Assembly: GCF_019430905.1 (NCBI RefSeq) | Contig: NZ_JAHYCA010000004.1 | Span: forward strand, 372,001-436,000 | Length of the DNA: 64,000 nucleotides | From: Billgrantia antri | GTDB lineage: Bacteria > Pseudomonadota > Gammaproteobacteria > Pseudomonadales > Halomonadaceae | Reading direction: 5' to 3' | Shown: positions 8,636 to 17,305 of the stretch, piece by piece | How the letters are laid out: the number at the start of each line of letters is the position of its first letter | How positions within the stretch are numbered: the stretch's first letter is position 1 | Notes under the pieces: generated by a model | Database searches by the model: none | The model's input: only the letters and a program-made list of their open reading frames with translations | Told to the model about the DNA's origin: nothing | Program-made: the position numbers and the translations under genes

Positions 8636-10357
8636 ATGCGCGCCACTCAACTGTTGATCGCCACCCTCAAGGAAACGCCTGCCGATGCCGAGGTCATCAG
8701 CCATCAGCTGATGCTGCGTGCCGGCATGATCCGCCGCCTCACCTCCGGCCTGTACAATTGGCTGCCGGTCGGCCTGCGTACGCTGCGCAAGGTGGAGCGG
8801 ATCGTGCGCGAGGAGATGGATCGCGCCGGGGCCCAGGAAGTACTGATGCCGGCGGTGCAGCCCGCCGAGCTGTGGCAAGAGTCAGGCCGCTGGGAGCAGT
8901 ACGGCCCCGAACTGCTGCGCCTAAAGGATCGCCATGAGCGCGACTACTGCGTCGGTCCCACCCATGAAGAGGTGATCACCGACCTGATGCGCCGCGAACT
9001 CTCCAGCTACAAGCAGCTGCCGGCCAATTTCTACCAGATCCAGACCAAGTTCCGCGACGAGATCCGTCCGCGCTTCGGCGTGATGCGCTCGCGCGAGTTC
9101 ATCATGAAGGATGCCTACTCCTTCCACATCGACCAGGCCTCGCTGAAGGAAACCTATCAGGCGATGTACGACGCCTACGTGAGGATCTTCACCCGCCTGG
9201 GCCTGGACTTCCGCCCGGTGCTGGCCGACACCGGTGCCATCGGCGGCACCGACTCCCATGAGTTTCATGTGTTGGCCGCCTCGGGCGAGGACGATATCGC
9301 GTTCTCCACCGAGTCCGACTACGCCGCCAATATCGAGAAGGCCGAAGCACTGCCCGCGCCACTGGGTACCACACCTGAGCGCGCCGCGCCGAGCGAGGAG
9401 CTGCGCCTGGTCGATACCCCCAACGCCAAGACCATCGCCGCCCTGGTGGAGCAGCATGGCCTGCCGATCGAGAAGACCATCAAGACATTGATGGTGCGCG
9501 CCAGCGAGGGCGGCCTGATCGCCCTGCTGGTACGCGGCGACCACGAACTCAATGAGATCAAGGCCGAGAACCTGCCCGAGGTGGCCGAGCCGCTGACCAT
9601 GGCCACGGAAGAAGAAATTCGCGCCGTTGTCGGTGCCGGCCCCGGCTCGCTGGGTCCGGTCAACCTGGACATGCCGATCATCATCGACCGCAGCGTGGCG
9701 CTGATGAGCGACTTCGGCGCCGGTGCCAACGTCGACGGCAAGCACTACTTCGGCATTAACTGGGAACGCGATGCGGCGCTGCCCAAGGTGGCCGACATTC
9801 GCAACGTGGTCGAGGGTGACCCCTCGCCGGACGGCAAGGGCACGCTCTCGATCAAGCGCGGCATCGAGGTCGGCCACGTGTTCCAGCTGGGCAAGAAATA
9901 TTCCGAGGCAATGAATGCCACGGTGCTCGACGACAACGGCAAGGCGGCCCATCCCTGGATGGGTTGCTACGGCATCGGTGTGACCCGCGTGGTGGCCGCC
10001 GCCATCGAGCAGAATCATGACGACAACGGCATCATCTGGCCCAACGCCATTGCCCCCTTTCAGGTGGCACTGGTGCCGATGAACGCGCACAAGTCGCAGC
10101 GCGTACGCGAGGAATCGGAGCGGCTCTACCAGGCCCTCACCGCAGCCGGCATCGACGTGCTGCTCGACGACCGCGACCTGCGTCCCGGGGTGAAGTTCGC
10201 CGATCAGGAGCTTATCGGGATCCCCCATCGCCTGGTGGTCGGCGACCGCGGGCTGGACAATGGCGAGCTGGAATACAAGGGGCGGCGTGACAGTGAAGCG
10301 ACCATGGTGCCTGCCGATACGATCGTCGAGTTCCTGCGCGAGCGAGTCGAAGGGTAA
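8636..10357 (+). CDS. proS: Prolyl-tRNA synthetase
   Basis: The 573-aa enzyme charges tRNA-Pro and matches the E. coli-type length (572). The class II motif 2 region reads [20 protein letters not shown] near residues 140-160. An inserted YbaK-like editing domain, which removes mischarged Ala-tRNA-Pro, spans about residues 225-390, and the anticodon-binding domain forms the C-terminus. The ATG at 8636 aligns with the conserved start ([14 protein letters not shown]). Upstream lies the dispersed repeat, so its promoter or transcript leader may contain that structure. Confidence 0.98.
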   Translation: MRATQLLIATLKETPADAEVISHQLMLRAGMIRRLTSGLYNWLPVGLRTLRKVERIVREEMDRAGAQEVLMPAVQPAELWQESGRWEQYGPELLRLKDRHERDYCVGPTHEEVITDLMRRELSSYKQLPANFYQIQTKFRDEIRPRFGVMRSREFIMKDAYSFHIDQASLKETYQAMYDAYVRIFTRLGLDFRPVLADTGAIGGTDSHEFHVLAASGEDDIAFSTESDYAANIEKAEALPAPLGTTPERAAPSEELRLVDTPNAKTIAALVEQHGLPIEKTIKTLMVRASEGGLIALLVRGDHELNEIKAENLPEVAEPLTMATEEEIRAVVGAGPGSLGPVNLDMPIIIDRSVALMSDFGAGANVDGKHYFGINWERDAALPKVADIRNVVEGDPSPDGKGTLSIKRGIEVGHVFQLGKKYSEAMNATVLDDNGKAAHPWMGCYGIGVTRVVAAAIEQNHDDNGIIWPNAIAPFQVALVPMNAHKSQRVREESERLYQALTAAGIDVLLDDRDLRPGVKFADQELIGIPHRLVVGDRGLDNGELEYKGRRDSEATMVPADTIVEFLRERVEG

Positions 10358-11018
10358 TCGTCGACTGGCCGCGACGCTGCTGGTCGCGGCCGGCCTGATG
10401 AGTGGCGTTGCAGCAACGGCGCAGGTGCCGGGAGAGGGCGCCGAGGCCGCGGGCTTTCTCGATGCACTGCCCGTTGCACTGCAGTCTCCGCCCACCCGGC
10501 GCGTGCGGGAGGAGCCCGACGTTCCCCCCTCGCTGCGCCAGACCCTCGACACGCTGGTCGCCACGCCACCTTCGCCGGATCGGGTATGGGCGGCTCGGCA
10601 ATGGATGAGCCAGATGGAGCCCAGGCTCGCCCGCTTCGTTGACGACGAGACCCTGCGCGGCGAGATGCTGACACGTATCTATCATGAAGCTCGGCTGGCC
10701 GGATTGCCGCCGGAAATCGTGCTGGCAGTGATCCAGGTCGAGAGTGCCTTCCAGGCCGAAGCCGTTTCATCGGCCGGCGCCGTGGGGCTGATGCAGATCA
10801 TGCCGTTCTGGATACGTGAGCTGGGGCGTAGCGCCGATGACCTGATGGACCCCTGGCTCAACCTGCGCTACGGCTGCACCATCCTCGCCCACTATCTGGC
10901 CGTAGAGCGCGGCGATTTCACCCGCGCCCTGGCACGCTACAACGGCAGCCTAGGCCAGACCTGGTATCCCGAGCGGGTAATGCGCGCCTGGACCCACCAC
11001 TGGTGGTACGCACGTTGA
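10287..11018 (+). CDS. Lytic transglycosylase (SLT domain)
   Basis: The 243-aa product carries an SLT goose-lysozyme-like domain that cleaves glycan strands of peptidoglycan. Catalytic Glu152 lies in IQVESAFQ, followed by the conserved AVGLMQIMP and the AYxxG-like block LARYNGS. A hydrophobic stretch at about residues 27-46 ending in ATAQ looks like a secretion signal with a long n-region. The start is uncertain: I chose the GTG at 10287 after AAGGGGCGG; GTG at 10293 is possible. Either choice overlaps the 3' end of proS by about 65-71 bp, suggesting translational coupling. Confidence 0.85.
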   Translation: MTVKRPWCLPIRSSSSCASESKGNRRLAATLLVAAGLMSGVAATAQVPGEGAEAAGFLDALPVALQSPPTRRVREEPDVPPSLRQTLDTLVATPPSPDRVWAARQWMSQMEPRLARFVDDETLRGEMLTRIYHEARLAGLPPEIVLAVIQVESAFQAEAVSSAGAVGLMQIMPFWIRELGRSADDLMDPWLNLRYGCTILAHYLAVERGDFTRALARYNGSLGQTWYPERVMRAWTHHWWYAR

Positions 11019-11029
11019 AAACGCCAGAC

Positions 11030-11057
11030 AAAAAAATGCCGGCCCAATTGGGCCGGC
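11030..11057 (-). terminator. Intrinsic terminator of the 38-aa gene
   Basis: A perfect 20-bp palindrome, GCCGGCCCAATTGGGCCGGC, at 11038-11057 is followed on the minus strand by seven T (11036-11030). A second hairpin with G6/C6 arms at 11064-11081 stands beside it and may serve as a back-up or attenuate read-through from the plus strand. Confidence 0.8.
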
Positions 11058-11108
11058 TACTGGGGGGAAAACTCCCCCCTCCCCTGACGACTTGCTCTGC
11101 TGGCTGGC

Positions 11109-11225
11109 TCAGTGCTTGCGCTTGCGACGGTGATCGCGAATCACGAAGCCGACCCAACCTGCCATGAAAGCGACCATCATCGCGACGGTTACCAGCCCGA
11201 AAACTACTGCATCATCCCAGTACAT
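11109..11225 (-). CDS. 38-aa single-pass membrane protein, CcoM-like (cbb3 oxidase small subunit?)
   Basis: This short gene encodes 38 residues: a short acidic N-terminus (MYWDD), one transmembrane helix (about residues 6-29, VVFGLVTVAMMVAFMAGWVG) and a basic tail (RDHRRKRKH). The pattern VV-x-G-xVTV-x-MMVAF-x-AG resembles CcoM, the small assembly/stability subunit of cbb3-type cytochrome oxidase described in Pseudomonas stutzeri; the match is from memory of that family. A GGGGAG lies about 8 nt before the ATG, and the gene ends in a strong terminator. Its upstream region carries FNR/ANR-like sites, as expected for a microaerobic oxidase subunit. Confidence 0.65.
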   Translation of the reverse strand: MYWDDAVVFGLVTVAMMVAFMAGWVGFVIRDHRRKRKH

Positions 11226-11260
11226 GGTGGTTTCTCCCCGTCACCCGATGTGATGAGTTC

Positions 11261-11352
11261 ACTCTAGCCGGTTGATGCAAAGGGAAAACTGACCTGCATC
11301 AAATTTCGCCTCGGCCGCGTCAAGTGCCGCTCAGCGAATTGATACAGGTCAG
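11261..11352 (-). promoter_or_regulatory. FNR/ANR-type promoter of the 38-aa gene
   Basis: CTGACCTGCATCAA at 11289-11302 matches the FNR/ANR consensus TTGAT-N4-ATCAA at 8 of 10 positions. An almost identical site in the opposite orientation lies at 11339-11352. On the minus strand a -10-like TAGAGT sits at 11266-11261, placing the start near 11254 and the first site at about -41.5, the class II activation position. A longer dyad TTGATGCA...TGCATCAA (11272-11302) overlaps. Confidence 0.6.
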
Positions 11353-11382
11353 TTTTTTGGGGTGATTCGGGGTTTCGAACGG

Positions 11383-11889
11383 TCAGGGAGCCTTGCGATC
11401 TTCGACCTGGGACGGTTCGACACCGACGGGAAGCGGATGCCCCTTGGCCAATTCGGCACGAGTCGCCTCGCGCACTTCGAGCACTTCCAGAGCATAGCTC
11501 AGGGTCTGCCCTGCCAAGGGATGGTTGGTATCGATCAGCACACCGTCGGAGCGCAGCTCGAGTACGGTGACGATCTGAGGACCGTCGTCGCCTGGTGTCT
11601 GGAAACGCATGCCAGGCGCCAGGTCATCCTGGGGAAAGGCGCCGCGTCCGACCTCCTGGATCAGGCTATCGTTGCGCTCGCCGTAGGCTTCTTCTGGCGC
11701 CAGTGTCACGCTCAGCCTGTCGCCGGCAGCGTGGCCTACCAGGACGCGCTCGAGGCCAGCCATGAGGTTGTCATGCCCATGCAGGTACTCGAGGGGCTTG
11801 GCACGCGCCCGCGAGTCGTCGAGTACCTGGCCGTGTGCGTCGCTGAGCACGTAGTGCAGGGTCACGACCCGCTGTGGGGCGATCTTCAT
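11383..11889 (-). CDS. FKBP-type peptidyl-prolyl cis-trans isomerase (SlyD-like)
   Basis: The 168-aa protein has the SlyD/FkpB layout. The FKBP core is split around a flap insert, with YLHGHDNLMAGLERVLVG (near residues 34-52) and LAPEEAYGE (about 63-71) as family markers; ALEVLEVREAT ends the core. It lacks the His/Cys-rich metal-binding tail of E. coli SlyD. It should assist proline-limited folding in the cytosol. The ATG at 11889 has AGGAG 6 nt upstream; an upstream in-frame start exists but is not supported. The rfaH gene lies just upstream on the same strand. Confidence 0.9.
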   Translation of the reverse strand: MKIAPQRVVTLHYVLSDAHGQVLDDSRARAKPLEYLHGHDNLMAGLERVLVGHAAGDRLSVTLAPEEAYGERNDSLIQEVGRGAFPQDDLAPGMRFQTPGDDGPQIVTVLELRSDGVLIDTNHPLAGQTLSYALEVLEVREATRAELAKGHPLPVGVEPSQVEDRKAP

Positions 11890-11930
11890 GAATAACTCCT
11901 GTGGTCGTTGGCAGGGCATGCCTCAGGCGA

Positions 11931-12473
11931 TCACGTTTGCGGACGCAGGTTCGCCACGGGCATTTCCAGTTGCTGCTGGCGATTGAGCAGATTGAGCAGC
12001 ACGATGGCCCGTTCGTCACCCTTGTGGCTGGCAAAGACGGCCTGCAAATCCTTGAACGGCCCTTCGGTTATTTCTACTTTCTCGCCGGCACGGAAATAGA
12101 CGTTGGCGGCGCTCTCCTGCCCTTGTGCGCCCTGTTCACGCAGCAGTGCAACCAGTTCGTCGTCCACCGGCAAGGGACGATCGCCGAAGGTGACGATTCT
12201 GAGTACGCCGCGGGTCGAGCGGATCGGGCGCCAGTTGCTGGCGATACGATCGAGTCGAATAAAGAGATAGTGGGGGAACAGCGGCTCATCCAGCCATACC
12301 AGCTTGCCACCGCGCTTCTTCTGTACCTGCAGGATAGGATGGAACAGCTCGTAATCCTGGTTGGCAAGGTGCTCAGCAGCACGAAAGGACTCTCCACCCT
12401 TGCACTGAACGACGTACCAGCGCGGCAGGCTGTCGTTCTCGTCTTCGATCGGCTGACGTTCGCTGTGACTCAT
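11931..12473 (-). CDS. rfaH: Transcription anti-termination protein RfaH
   Basis: The 180-aa protein is an RfaH-type NusG paralogue. RfaH is recruited to RNA polymerase at ops elements, suppresses termination in long horizontally acquired operons and helps recruit ribosomes. The N-terminal NGN domain reads WYVVQCKGGESFRAAEHL, with the RfaH-specific EPLFPHYLFIRLD near residues 63-75. The C-terminal KOW part reads EKVEITEGPFKDLQAVF and LLLNLLN-type strands, where RfaH differs from NusG. A likely target in this window is the RTX gene at 54610, which carries an ops core. Confidence 0.93.
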   Translation of the reverse strand: MSHSERQPIEDENDSLPRWYVVQCKGGESFRAAEHLANQDYELFHPILQVQKKRGGKLVWLDEPLFPHYLFIRLDRIASNWRPIRSTRGVLRIVTFGDRPLPVDDELVALLREQGAQGQESAANVYFRAGEKVEITEGPFKDLQAVFASHKGDERAIVLLNLLNRQQQLEMPVANLRPQT

Positions 12474-12647
12474 GAAGGTCTCCTACCGGATCTCCCGCTG
12501 GCATCAATGCCGGGGCTCTGCAACAATCGAGCGGCCGAACGATGGCCTGCTGGGCCGCCCACCTCCGCCGAACGGTGGGCCATTCTACCATTGTTACCGG
12601 CAGCGGGCCGACCATCGGTCTCTGTTCATCGAGGAGTGTCGCCACGC

Positions 12648-14015
12648 ATGACCCCCCCCTTCCCTCAGCGTAGCTGGCAAGCCGCTCTGGCCATTTATCT
12701 GCGCGCCCCTGTGATCACCATGCTGTTCCTGGGGTTCTCGGCTGGCTTGCCGTTCCTGCTGGTCTTCTCGACCCTTTCGGCCTGGCTGCGCAGCGATGGC
12801 GTTCAGGTAGCCGCCATCGGCTTTTTCGCGTGGATCGGCATGCTCTATTCGATCAAGTTCTTCTGGGCGCCGGTGGTGGATCGCCTGGCCTTGCCGGTGT
12901 TGACGCGCACCTTCGGCCAACGGCGCAGCTGGATGCTGCTGGCCCAGGCCCTGATCGCCGGAGGACTGGTGGGCCTGGCGAGTCTCGATCCACAGCAGAA
13001 CCTGCCACTGGTGGCTGGCTTCGCGCTGCTGGTGGCGTTCGGTTCGGCCACGCAGGATATCGCCATCGATGCCTTTCGCATCGAATCTGCACCCGACGAC
13101 ATGCAGGCGGCCATGGCATCGACCTATATCATTGGCTATCGCGGTGGACTGGTGGCCGCCGGGGCCGGCGCTCTCTACGTGGCGTCCTGGCTCTCCTGGC
13201 AAGCCGCCTACCTGACCATGGCGCTGCTCGTTGGGGTTGGCATCATCACGGTACTGCTGCGTCCCGAGCCCGAGCGACTATCGCTGACCAGCCAGTTGAT
13301 CCATGAACCCCGCGTGCGTGCCTTCATTCGCGTCAGCCGCGGCAAGCCGCGGCTGCTGCGTCGTCTAGGTGCCTGGCTAATCGGCGCTGTGGTATGCCCT
13401 TTCACCGATTTCATTTCCCGCCATCGCCTCAAGGCGCTGTGGCTGCTGGTGTTCGTGGCGGTGTTTCGCATCAGCGACCTGGCCATGGCCTCAATGGCCA
13501 ATCCCCTCTACATCGACCTGGGCTTTTCACTGGAAACCATCGCCAACGTCACCAACGTATTCGGCATCGCCATGAGTATCGGCGGCGGCATCCTGGGCGG
13601 GCTGCTGGTGGCGCGCTACGGTATCGGTCCGATACTGGTGCTGGGGGCGGTGGCAGCGACGTTGACCAATCTGCTGTTCGCCGCCTTAGCGCTGGCCGGT
13701 CAGAGCCTGCCAATGCTGGTAATGACAATTGTGGGCGACAACTTGTCCAACGGCCTGGCCAGCGCGGTGTTCATCGCTTTCCTGTCGAGCCTGACATCGC
13801 GCGCCTATACCGCCACCCAATACGCGCTGTTTTCCTCGCTGATGACGCTGCCGGGCAAATTCCTCAGCGGTTTCGGCGGGATGGTGGTGGCAGCGGAGGG
13901 ATACCCCACCTTCTTCGTGATTGCCACGGCCCTGGGGTTGCCGGCCATTGCGCTGGCGATTTGGATCAGCCGCGACAAGGCGCTGGTGCCCCCCCCGGCC
14001 CCCCGCACGGCGTGA
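12648..14015 (+). CDS. ampG: AmpG-family MFS muropeptide permease
   Basis: The 455-aa protein has about 12-14 transmembrane segments of the MFS/AmpG type. Recognisable blocks are FLGFSAGLPFLLVFSTLSAWL near residue 25-45, KFFWAPVVDR (about 69-78) and FGSATQDIAIDAFRIE (about 130-146), all typical of AmpG. AmpG imports GlcNAc-anhydroMurNAc peptides released by lytic transglycosylases for recycling. A GAGGAG lies 11 nt upstream of the ATG. It is a little shorter than E. coli AmpG (491). Two cell-wall hydrolases are encoded nearby, but not in an operon with it. Confidence 0.88.
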   Translation: MTPPFPQRSWQAALAIYLRAPVITMLFLGFSAGLPFLLVFSTLSAWLRSDGVQVAAIGFFAWIGMLYSIKFFWAPVVDRLALPVLTRTFGQRRSWMLLAQALIAGGLVGLASLDPQQNLPLVAGFALLVAFGSATQDIAIDAFRIESAPDDMQAAMASTYIIGYRGGLVAAGAGALYVASWLSWQAAYLTMALLVGVGIITVLLRPEPERLSLTSQLIHEPRVRAFIRVSRGKPRLLRRLGAWLIGAVVCPFTDFISRHRLKALWLLVFVAVFRISDLAMASMANPLYIDLGFSLETIANVTNVFGIAMSIGGGILGGLLVARYGIGPILVLGAVAATLTNLLFAALALAGQSLPMLVMTIVGDNLSNGLASAVFIAFLSSLTSRAYTATQYALFSSLMTLPGKFLSGFGGMVVAAEGYPTFFVIATALGLPAIALAIWISRDKALVPPPAPRTA

Positions 14016-14023
14016 CCGGGCAC

Positions 14024-15841
14024 CTAGGCGTCGATCTGCTCTTGCAGCCAAGCCAGAGCCCCGGGGGTCGTGCGCCACTGGTCGCGCATCAGCGTGCGGT
14101 ACTGCCATGCCTCGGCACGGGTGCCAGGCTCGGCGACGCTGTCCGGGCCCGAGGGGACTGGACGGGTCTGTTCAGCGCACAGCATGGTTAGTGCGTGGGG
14201 ATTGTGACGGCGCACCTCGCGCAGCGTTTCGTTGGCCTCGTCGATACGCTCCAGCCGAAACAGCGCCAGCGCGCGGCCCATGAGGAGTCCTAGCACCGGC
14301 GCATCCTCACGCCGGTTCTCGGACACGGCGAGCGCTTCGCGGTTGCGCCCTTCGCGCAGGAGTTGGTCGAGCACCAGCTCCTGCAGGCCCAGGCTGTCCT
14401 GATCGTCAAGCGACAAAAGCCGCTCGGCCAGACGCCGCGAACGCTCACGAGCGCCCCGCTCCATGCCCACCACGAGCGCCAGGCCGGTGCGCAGCAGTAC
14501 GGCATTATCGGCGCTGTCCCACAGGAAAGCGCCTTCGCCTGCGTCCCGCACTCGTTCGAGCCAGCGCTCCAGGCGATCGGCCAAGGGTTCGAACAGACTC
14601 GGTGACATCCACGGTAGGCTGCCGAAGCGGCTGGTCAAGGCCAGTGTGAGCGACTCCACCACGCGCGGCGCATCGAGCCATTCAGGATGAGCGCAGAGTT
14701 CGCGCAACCAATCCCCCGCCTGGACCCAAGGGTCGCCCTTGAGTCCCAGTGCACTCTCGTCATCCACTTCCACCTGGAAGGATTTCTGCCAGGCGGCGAA
14801 CAAGGTGTCCTCCCGCGCGCTGCTGTGGTACTCCAGCTCGCCTGCCTCGGTTCGATGCACATCCAGTCCGGGCGCCATAGGCAACTCCGACAGCAACTCC
14901 TGCAAGGCGGCTAGTGGCTCCGCCAGGTCCTCCTCGGCGTTGAGCAATTGGTCGGCCAGGGTGGCACCGGGGTTCTCCGCCAGGTCGGCCAGGAACTGCA
15001 GCTGGTCCGGCTCCAGTTCACCCTTGCGCGCCAGACGCCGGAACCAGAAACGCGCTCGCTCTGCGGCCTCCTCCTCGTGGCCCTCGTGCAGCAGCAGCAT
15101 GGCTTCGATATAGGCCAGCGTGGGCGAATCGGGCAGCGCCTGCTGGGCCCGCACGAAAGCGGAACGGGCGCTATCCAGGTCGTCGTTATCCAGATGCATC
15201 AGGCACAGCCGTTCCAGGGCCACGCCGCGCAGGAACAGCGGACCGCGCTCGAGTACCTCGTCGAGCAGTTCGGCACGCTTGCGGATGAAGCCGCGCTCCT
15301 GGTAGAGGTCGATCAACAGTTCGAAGGCGGGCTCGGCCTGGGCTGGCAGCCGCGACCAGTCGGCCCGCTGGAACAGCGACTCGAGGATCTGCTGGGCACG
15401 TCCGCGCTGGCCCGTTTCGGCGGCGATCAGCCCGGCCTCGAGCAGGGCCTGGGCGGGCGCGTTGCCACTCTCGAGTGCGGCCTTGAGCGTAGGTCCCTTC
15501 CAGTCGCGCAGCGAGAGCATCCACATCAGGTGATCAGGCACTTCGGCAGGCATCGCAACGGCGCCGCAGCAGTGCTTGGTCTTGCGCCCGGAGTCGCACC
15601 AGCAGGGTTCGTTGCGGCCAGGGCGTGCCAAGGGTTCGCAGGTGAAGCCGGCACGCTCGAGTGGGGTCTGGCTCCACAGGATCGGGGCGAGTGCCTGGGC
15701 CATGGCCAGGTCACCGCCCATCAGCTCGGCCCCCTCCTCACGCGCCCAGGCCATGAAGGCCGGATAACGCTCCTCCTCACGGATAGCCGCCAGGGCACCC
15801 GACGCATAGCCCAGCAGCTGTTCCACCCATACTGCCAGCAT
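14024..15841 (-). CDS. SEC-C zinc motif protein with long TPR-like region
   Basis: The 605-aa protein has a short N-terminal helical part, then a SEC-C metal-binding motif with Cys80, Cys82, His90 and Cys91 (GRNEPCWCDSGRKTKHCCG), as at the C-terminus of SecA and in YecA-like proteins. The remaining roughly 500 residues are Ala/Leu/Glu-rich helical repeats resembling TPRs. SEC-C motifs bind zinc and often contact ribosomes or SecB. I prefer the ATG at 15841 (GGAGAG upstream) over an upstream start at 15907. A secretion or translation-associated scaffold is possible, but no function can be assigned. Confidence 0.78.
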   Translation of the reverse strand: MLAVWVEQLLGYASGALAAIREEERYPAFMAWAREEGAELMGGDLAMAQALAPILWSQTPLERAGFTCEPLARPGRNEPCWCDSGRKTKHCCGAVAMPAEVPDHLMWMLSLRDWKGPTLKAALESGNAPAQALLEAGLIAAETGQRGRAQQILESLFQRADWSRLPAQAEPAFELLIDLYQERGFIRKRAELLDEVLERGPLFLRGVALERLCLMHLDNDDLDSARSAFVRAQQALPDSPTLAYIEAMLLLHEGHEEEAAERARFWFRRLARKGELEPDQLQFLADLAENPGATLADQLLNAEEDLAEPLAALQELLSELPMAPGLDVHRTEAGELEYHSSAREDTLFAAWQKSFQVEVDDESALGLKGDPWVQAGDWLRELCAHPEWLDAPRVVESLTLALTSRFGSLPWMSPSLFEPLADRLERWLERVRDAGEGAFLWDSADNAVLLRTGLALVVGMERGARERSRRLAERLLSLDDQDSLGLQELVLDQLLREGRNREALAVSENRREDAPVLGLLMGRALALFRLERIDEANETLREVRRHNPHALTMLCAEQTRPVPSGPDSVAEPGTRAEAWQYRTLMRDQWRTTPGALAWLQEQIDA

Positions 15842-15928
15842 CACACTCTCCGCCAGTTCAAAAGGCGCATATAGTAACAGGGAAGCGTGGTTCGGTGCTG
15901 CACACAAGCCAGGCGTCGCCGCATGCCT

Positions 15929-17173
15929 TCATCGTTGCGCCCAGGCCAGTAGCGGGCGGATACGGGCATGCATGTCGAGGCGAGCCCCAAGGCGCACCAG
16001 GTTCCAGTAGTGCCCGTTCAAGGTGCGTGACAACAGCAGTATGTCCGCCGGCGGCTGCAGGCGATCCATGGCCGCCCATACCTTGGGGGAAAGCTCACGC
16101 AGGCGACGGTGCACCCGCACATCGGAGAAGTCCTGTGGACCCGGCTCGAACAGCGGCGCCACCGCCTCGGCGGATTCGCGATAGAGCGCCAGCGGTGCCC
16201 CCTGCCCCTGGCGCCCACCCAGCCGACGCAGGGCATCGTCCATGCCCATGGGGTCAGCCGCCAGGGTGGCATCGAGTAGTTGCAGCGTCGCCTTGAGGTG
16301 CGCTGCCGGCACCGGGATCACCGCGCCCAGGTCGTAGATCACCAGCCGGCCCTCGGCATCGACGGCAAAGTTGCCAGCATGCGGATCGGCATGCAGTTCG
16401 CCATAGGTGAAAAGTTCTTCGGTTAGCCAGTCGGCCAGAGTCGTGGCGATGCGTTGCCGCAGAGCATCGTCCGCTTCCTCGAGCCCACGCAGCGGCGTAC
16501 CCGCCAAGTAGCGCATGGCCAGCACCCGCGGACCGGAAAGAGTAGGCAGCGGCTCGGGGATGACCAAGCTCGCGTGATGGGCATAGCGCAGCCGATAGCG
16601 TTGCAGGGCGCAAGCCTCGGCATGGTAGTCGAGCTCGCTGCGCAGGCTGGCGGCTAGCTCCTCGAACAGGGTGTCCAGGCGTGCCTGGGGCACCTGGAGC
16701 CAGCGGCCGAGGCGCATGAGGCGCCGAAGCTGGGCCAAGTCGCTCTCGAGTACTTCGGCCAGCCCCGGATACTGCACCTTGAGTACCAGCGTCTCGCCGT
16801 CATGCGTGGTCGCACGATGCACCTGTCCCATGGAAGCACTGGCGAAGGGCCGAGACTCGATCTCGCGGAAATGTGTGTCCAGCTCGCCATACTGCTCGAC
16901 CAAGGTACGCCGTATGCCCTCCCAGGGCATGGGCTCGGCCTGGCGTTGCAGGCGCGCCAGCTCAGCGGCGAGATCCGGCGGCAGCAGGTCGTCCCACTGA
17001 GCCACGATCTGGGCCAGCTTCATGGCCGGCCCCTTCAGCTCGGAGAGCCCCGCGAATAGCGCCTCGCCCAGCGCGCGCCAGTCGGCCTCGCCGCCGAATC
17101 GGCTGCGCAGCAAGGTGCCGCCGGTGCGCGCCCCGAGACCCAACAGTCGCCGCGTCCTTCCCCGCTCCCGCAT
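15929..17173 (-). CDS. ABC1/AarF (UbiB-type) atypical kinase
   Basis: The 414-aa protein has the ABC1 kinase-like fold. The KxGQ-type motif reads KGPAMKLAQ (near residue 47-55), the alanine-rich nucleotide loop SASMGQVHRA replaces the glycine loop, and catalytic HADPHAGNF and DLG motifs follow. Members act as ATPases in ubiquinone biosynthesis or lipid metabolism. It lacks the two C-terminal transmembrane helices of UbiB, so it is more likely a soluble paralogue (AarF-like). The ATG at 17173 has GAGGAG upstream; an ATG at 17209 is less likely. It is divergent from topB. Confidence 0.88.
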   Translation of the reverse strand: MRERGRTRRLLGLGARTGGTLLRSRFGGEADWRALGEALFAGLSELKGPAMKLAQIVAQWDDLLPPDLAAELARLQRQAEPMPWEGIRRTLVEQYGELDTHFREIESRPFASASMGQVHRATTHDGETLVLKVQYPGLAEVLESDLAQLRRLMRLGRWLQVPQARLDTLFEELAASLRSELDYHAEACALQRYRLRYAHHASLVIPEPLPTLSGPRVLAMRYLAGTPLRGLEEADDALRQRIATTLADWLTEELFTYGELHADPHAGNFAVDAEGRLVIYDLGAVIPVPAAHLKATLQLLDATLAADPMGMDDALRRLGGRQGQGAPLALYRESAEAVAPLFEPGPQDFSDVRVHRRLRELSPKVWAAMDRLQPPADILLLSRTLNGHYWNLVRLGARLDMHARIRPLLAWAQR

Positions 17174-17305
17174 GGTGGCGCTCTCCTCGTTGATATTCGC
17201 TGGAGCCATTGTACAGCTCGTGGCACTTTCGGCCTCTGGCCTTGTCGGCCGTTTACTGTAAGAATATCCATAAAGAATACGACTCGACTGCAGCGAAAGG
17301 GTGAT

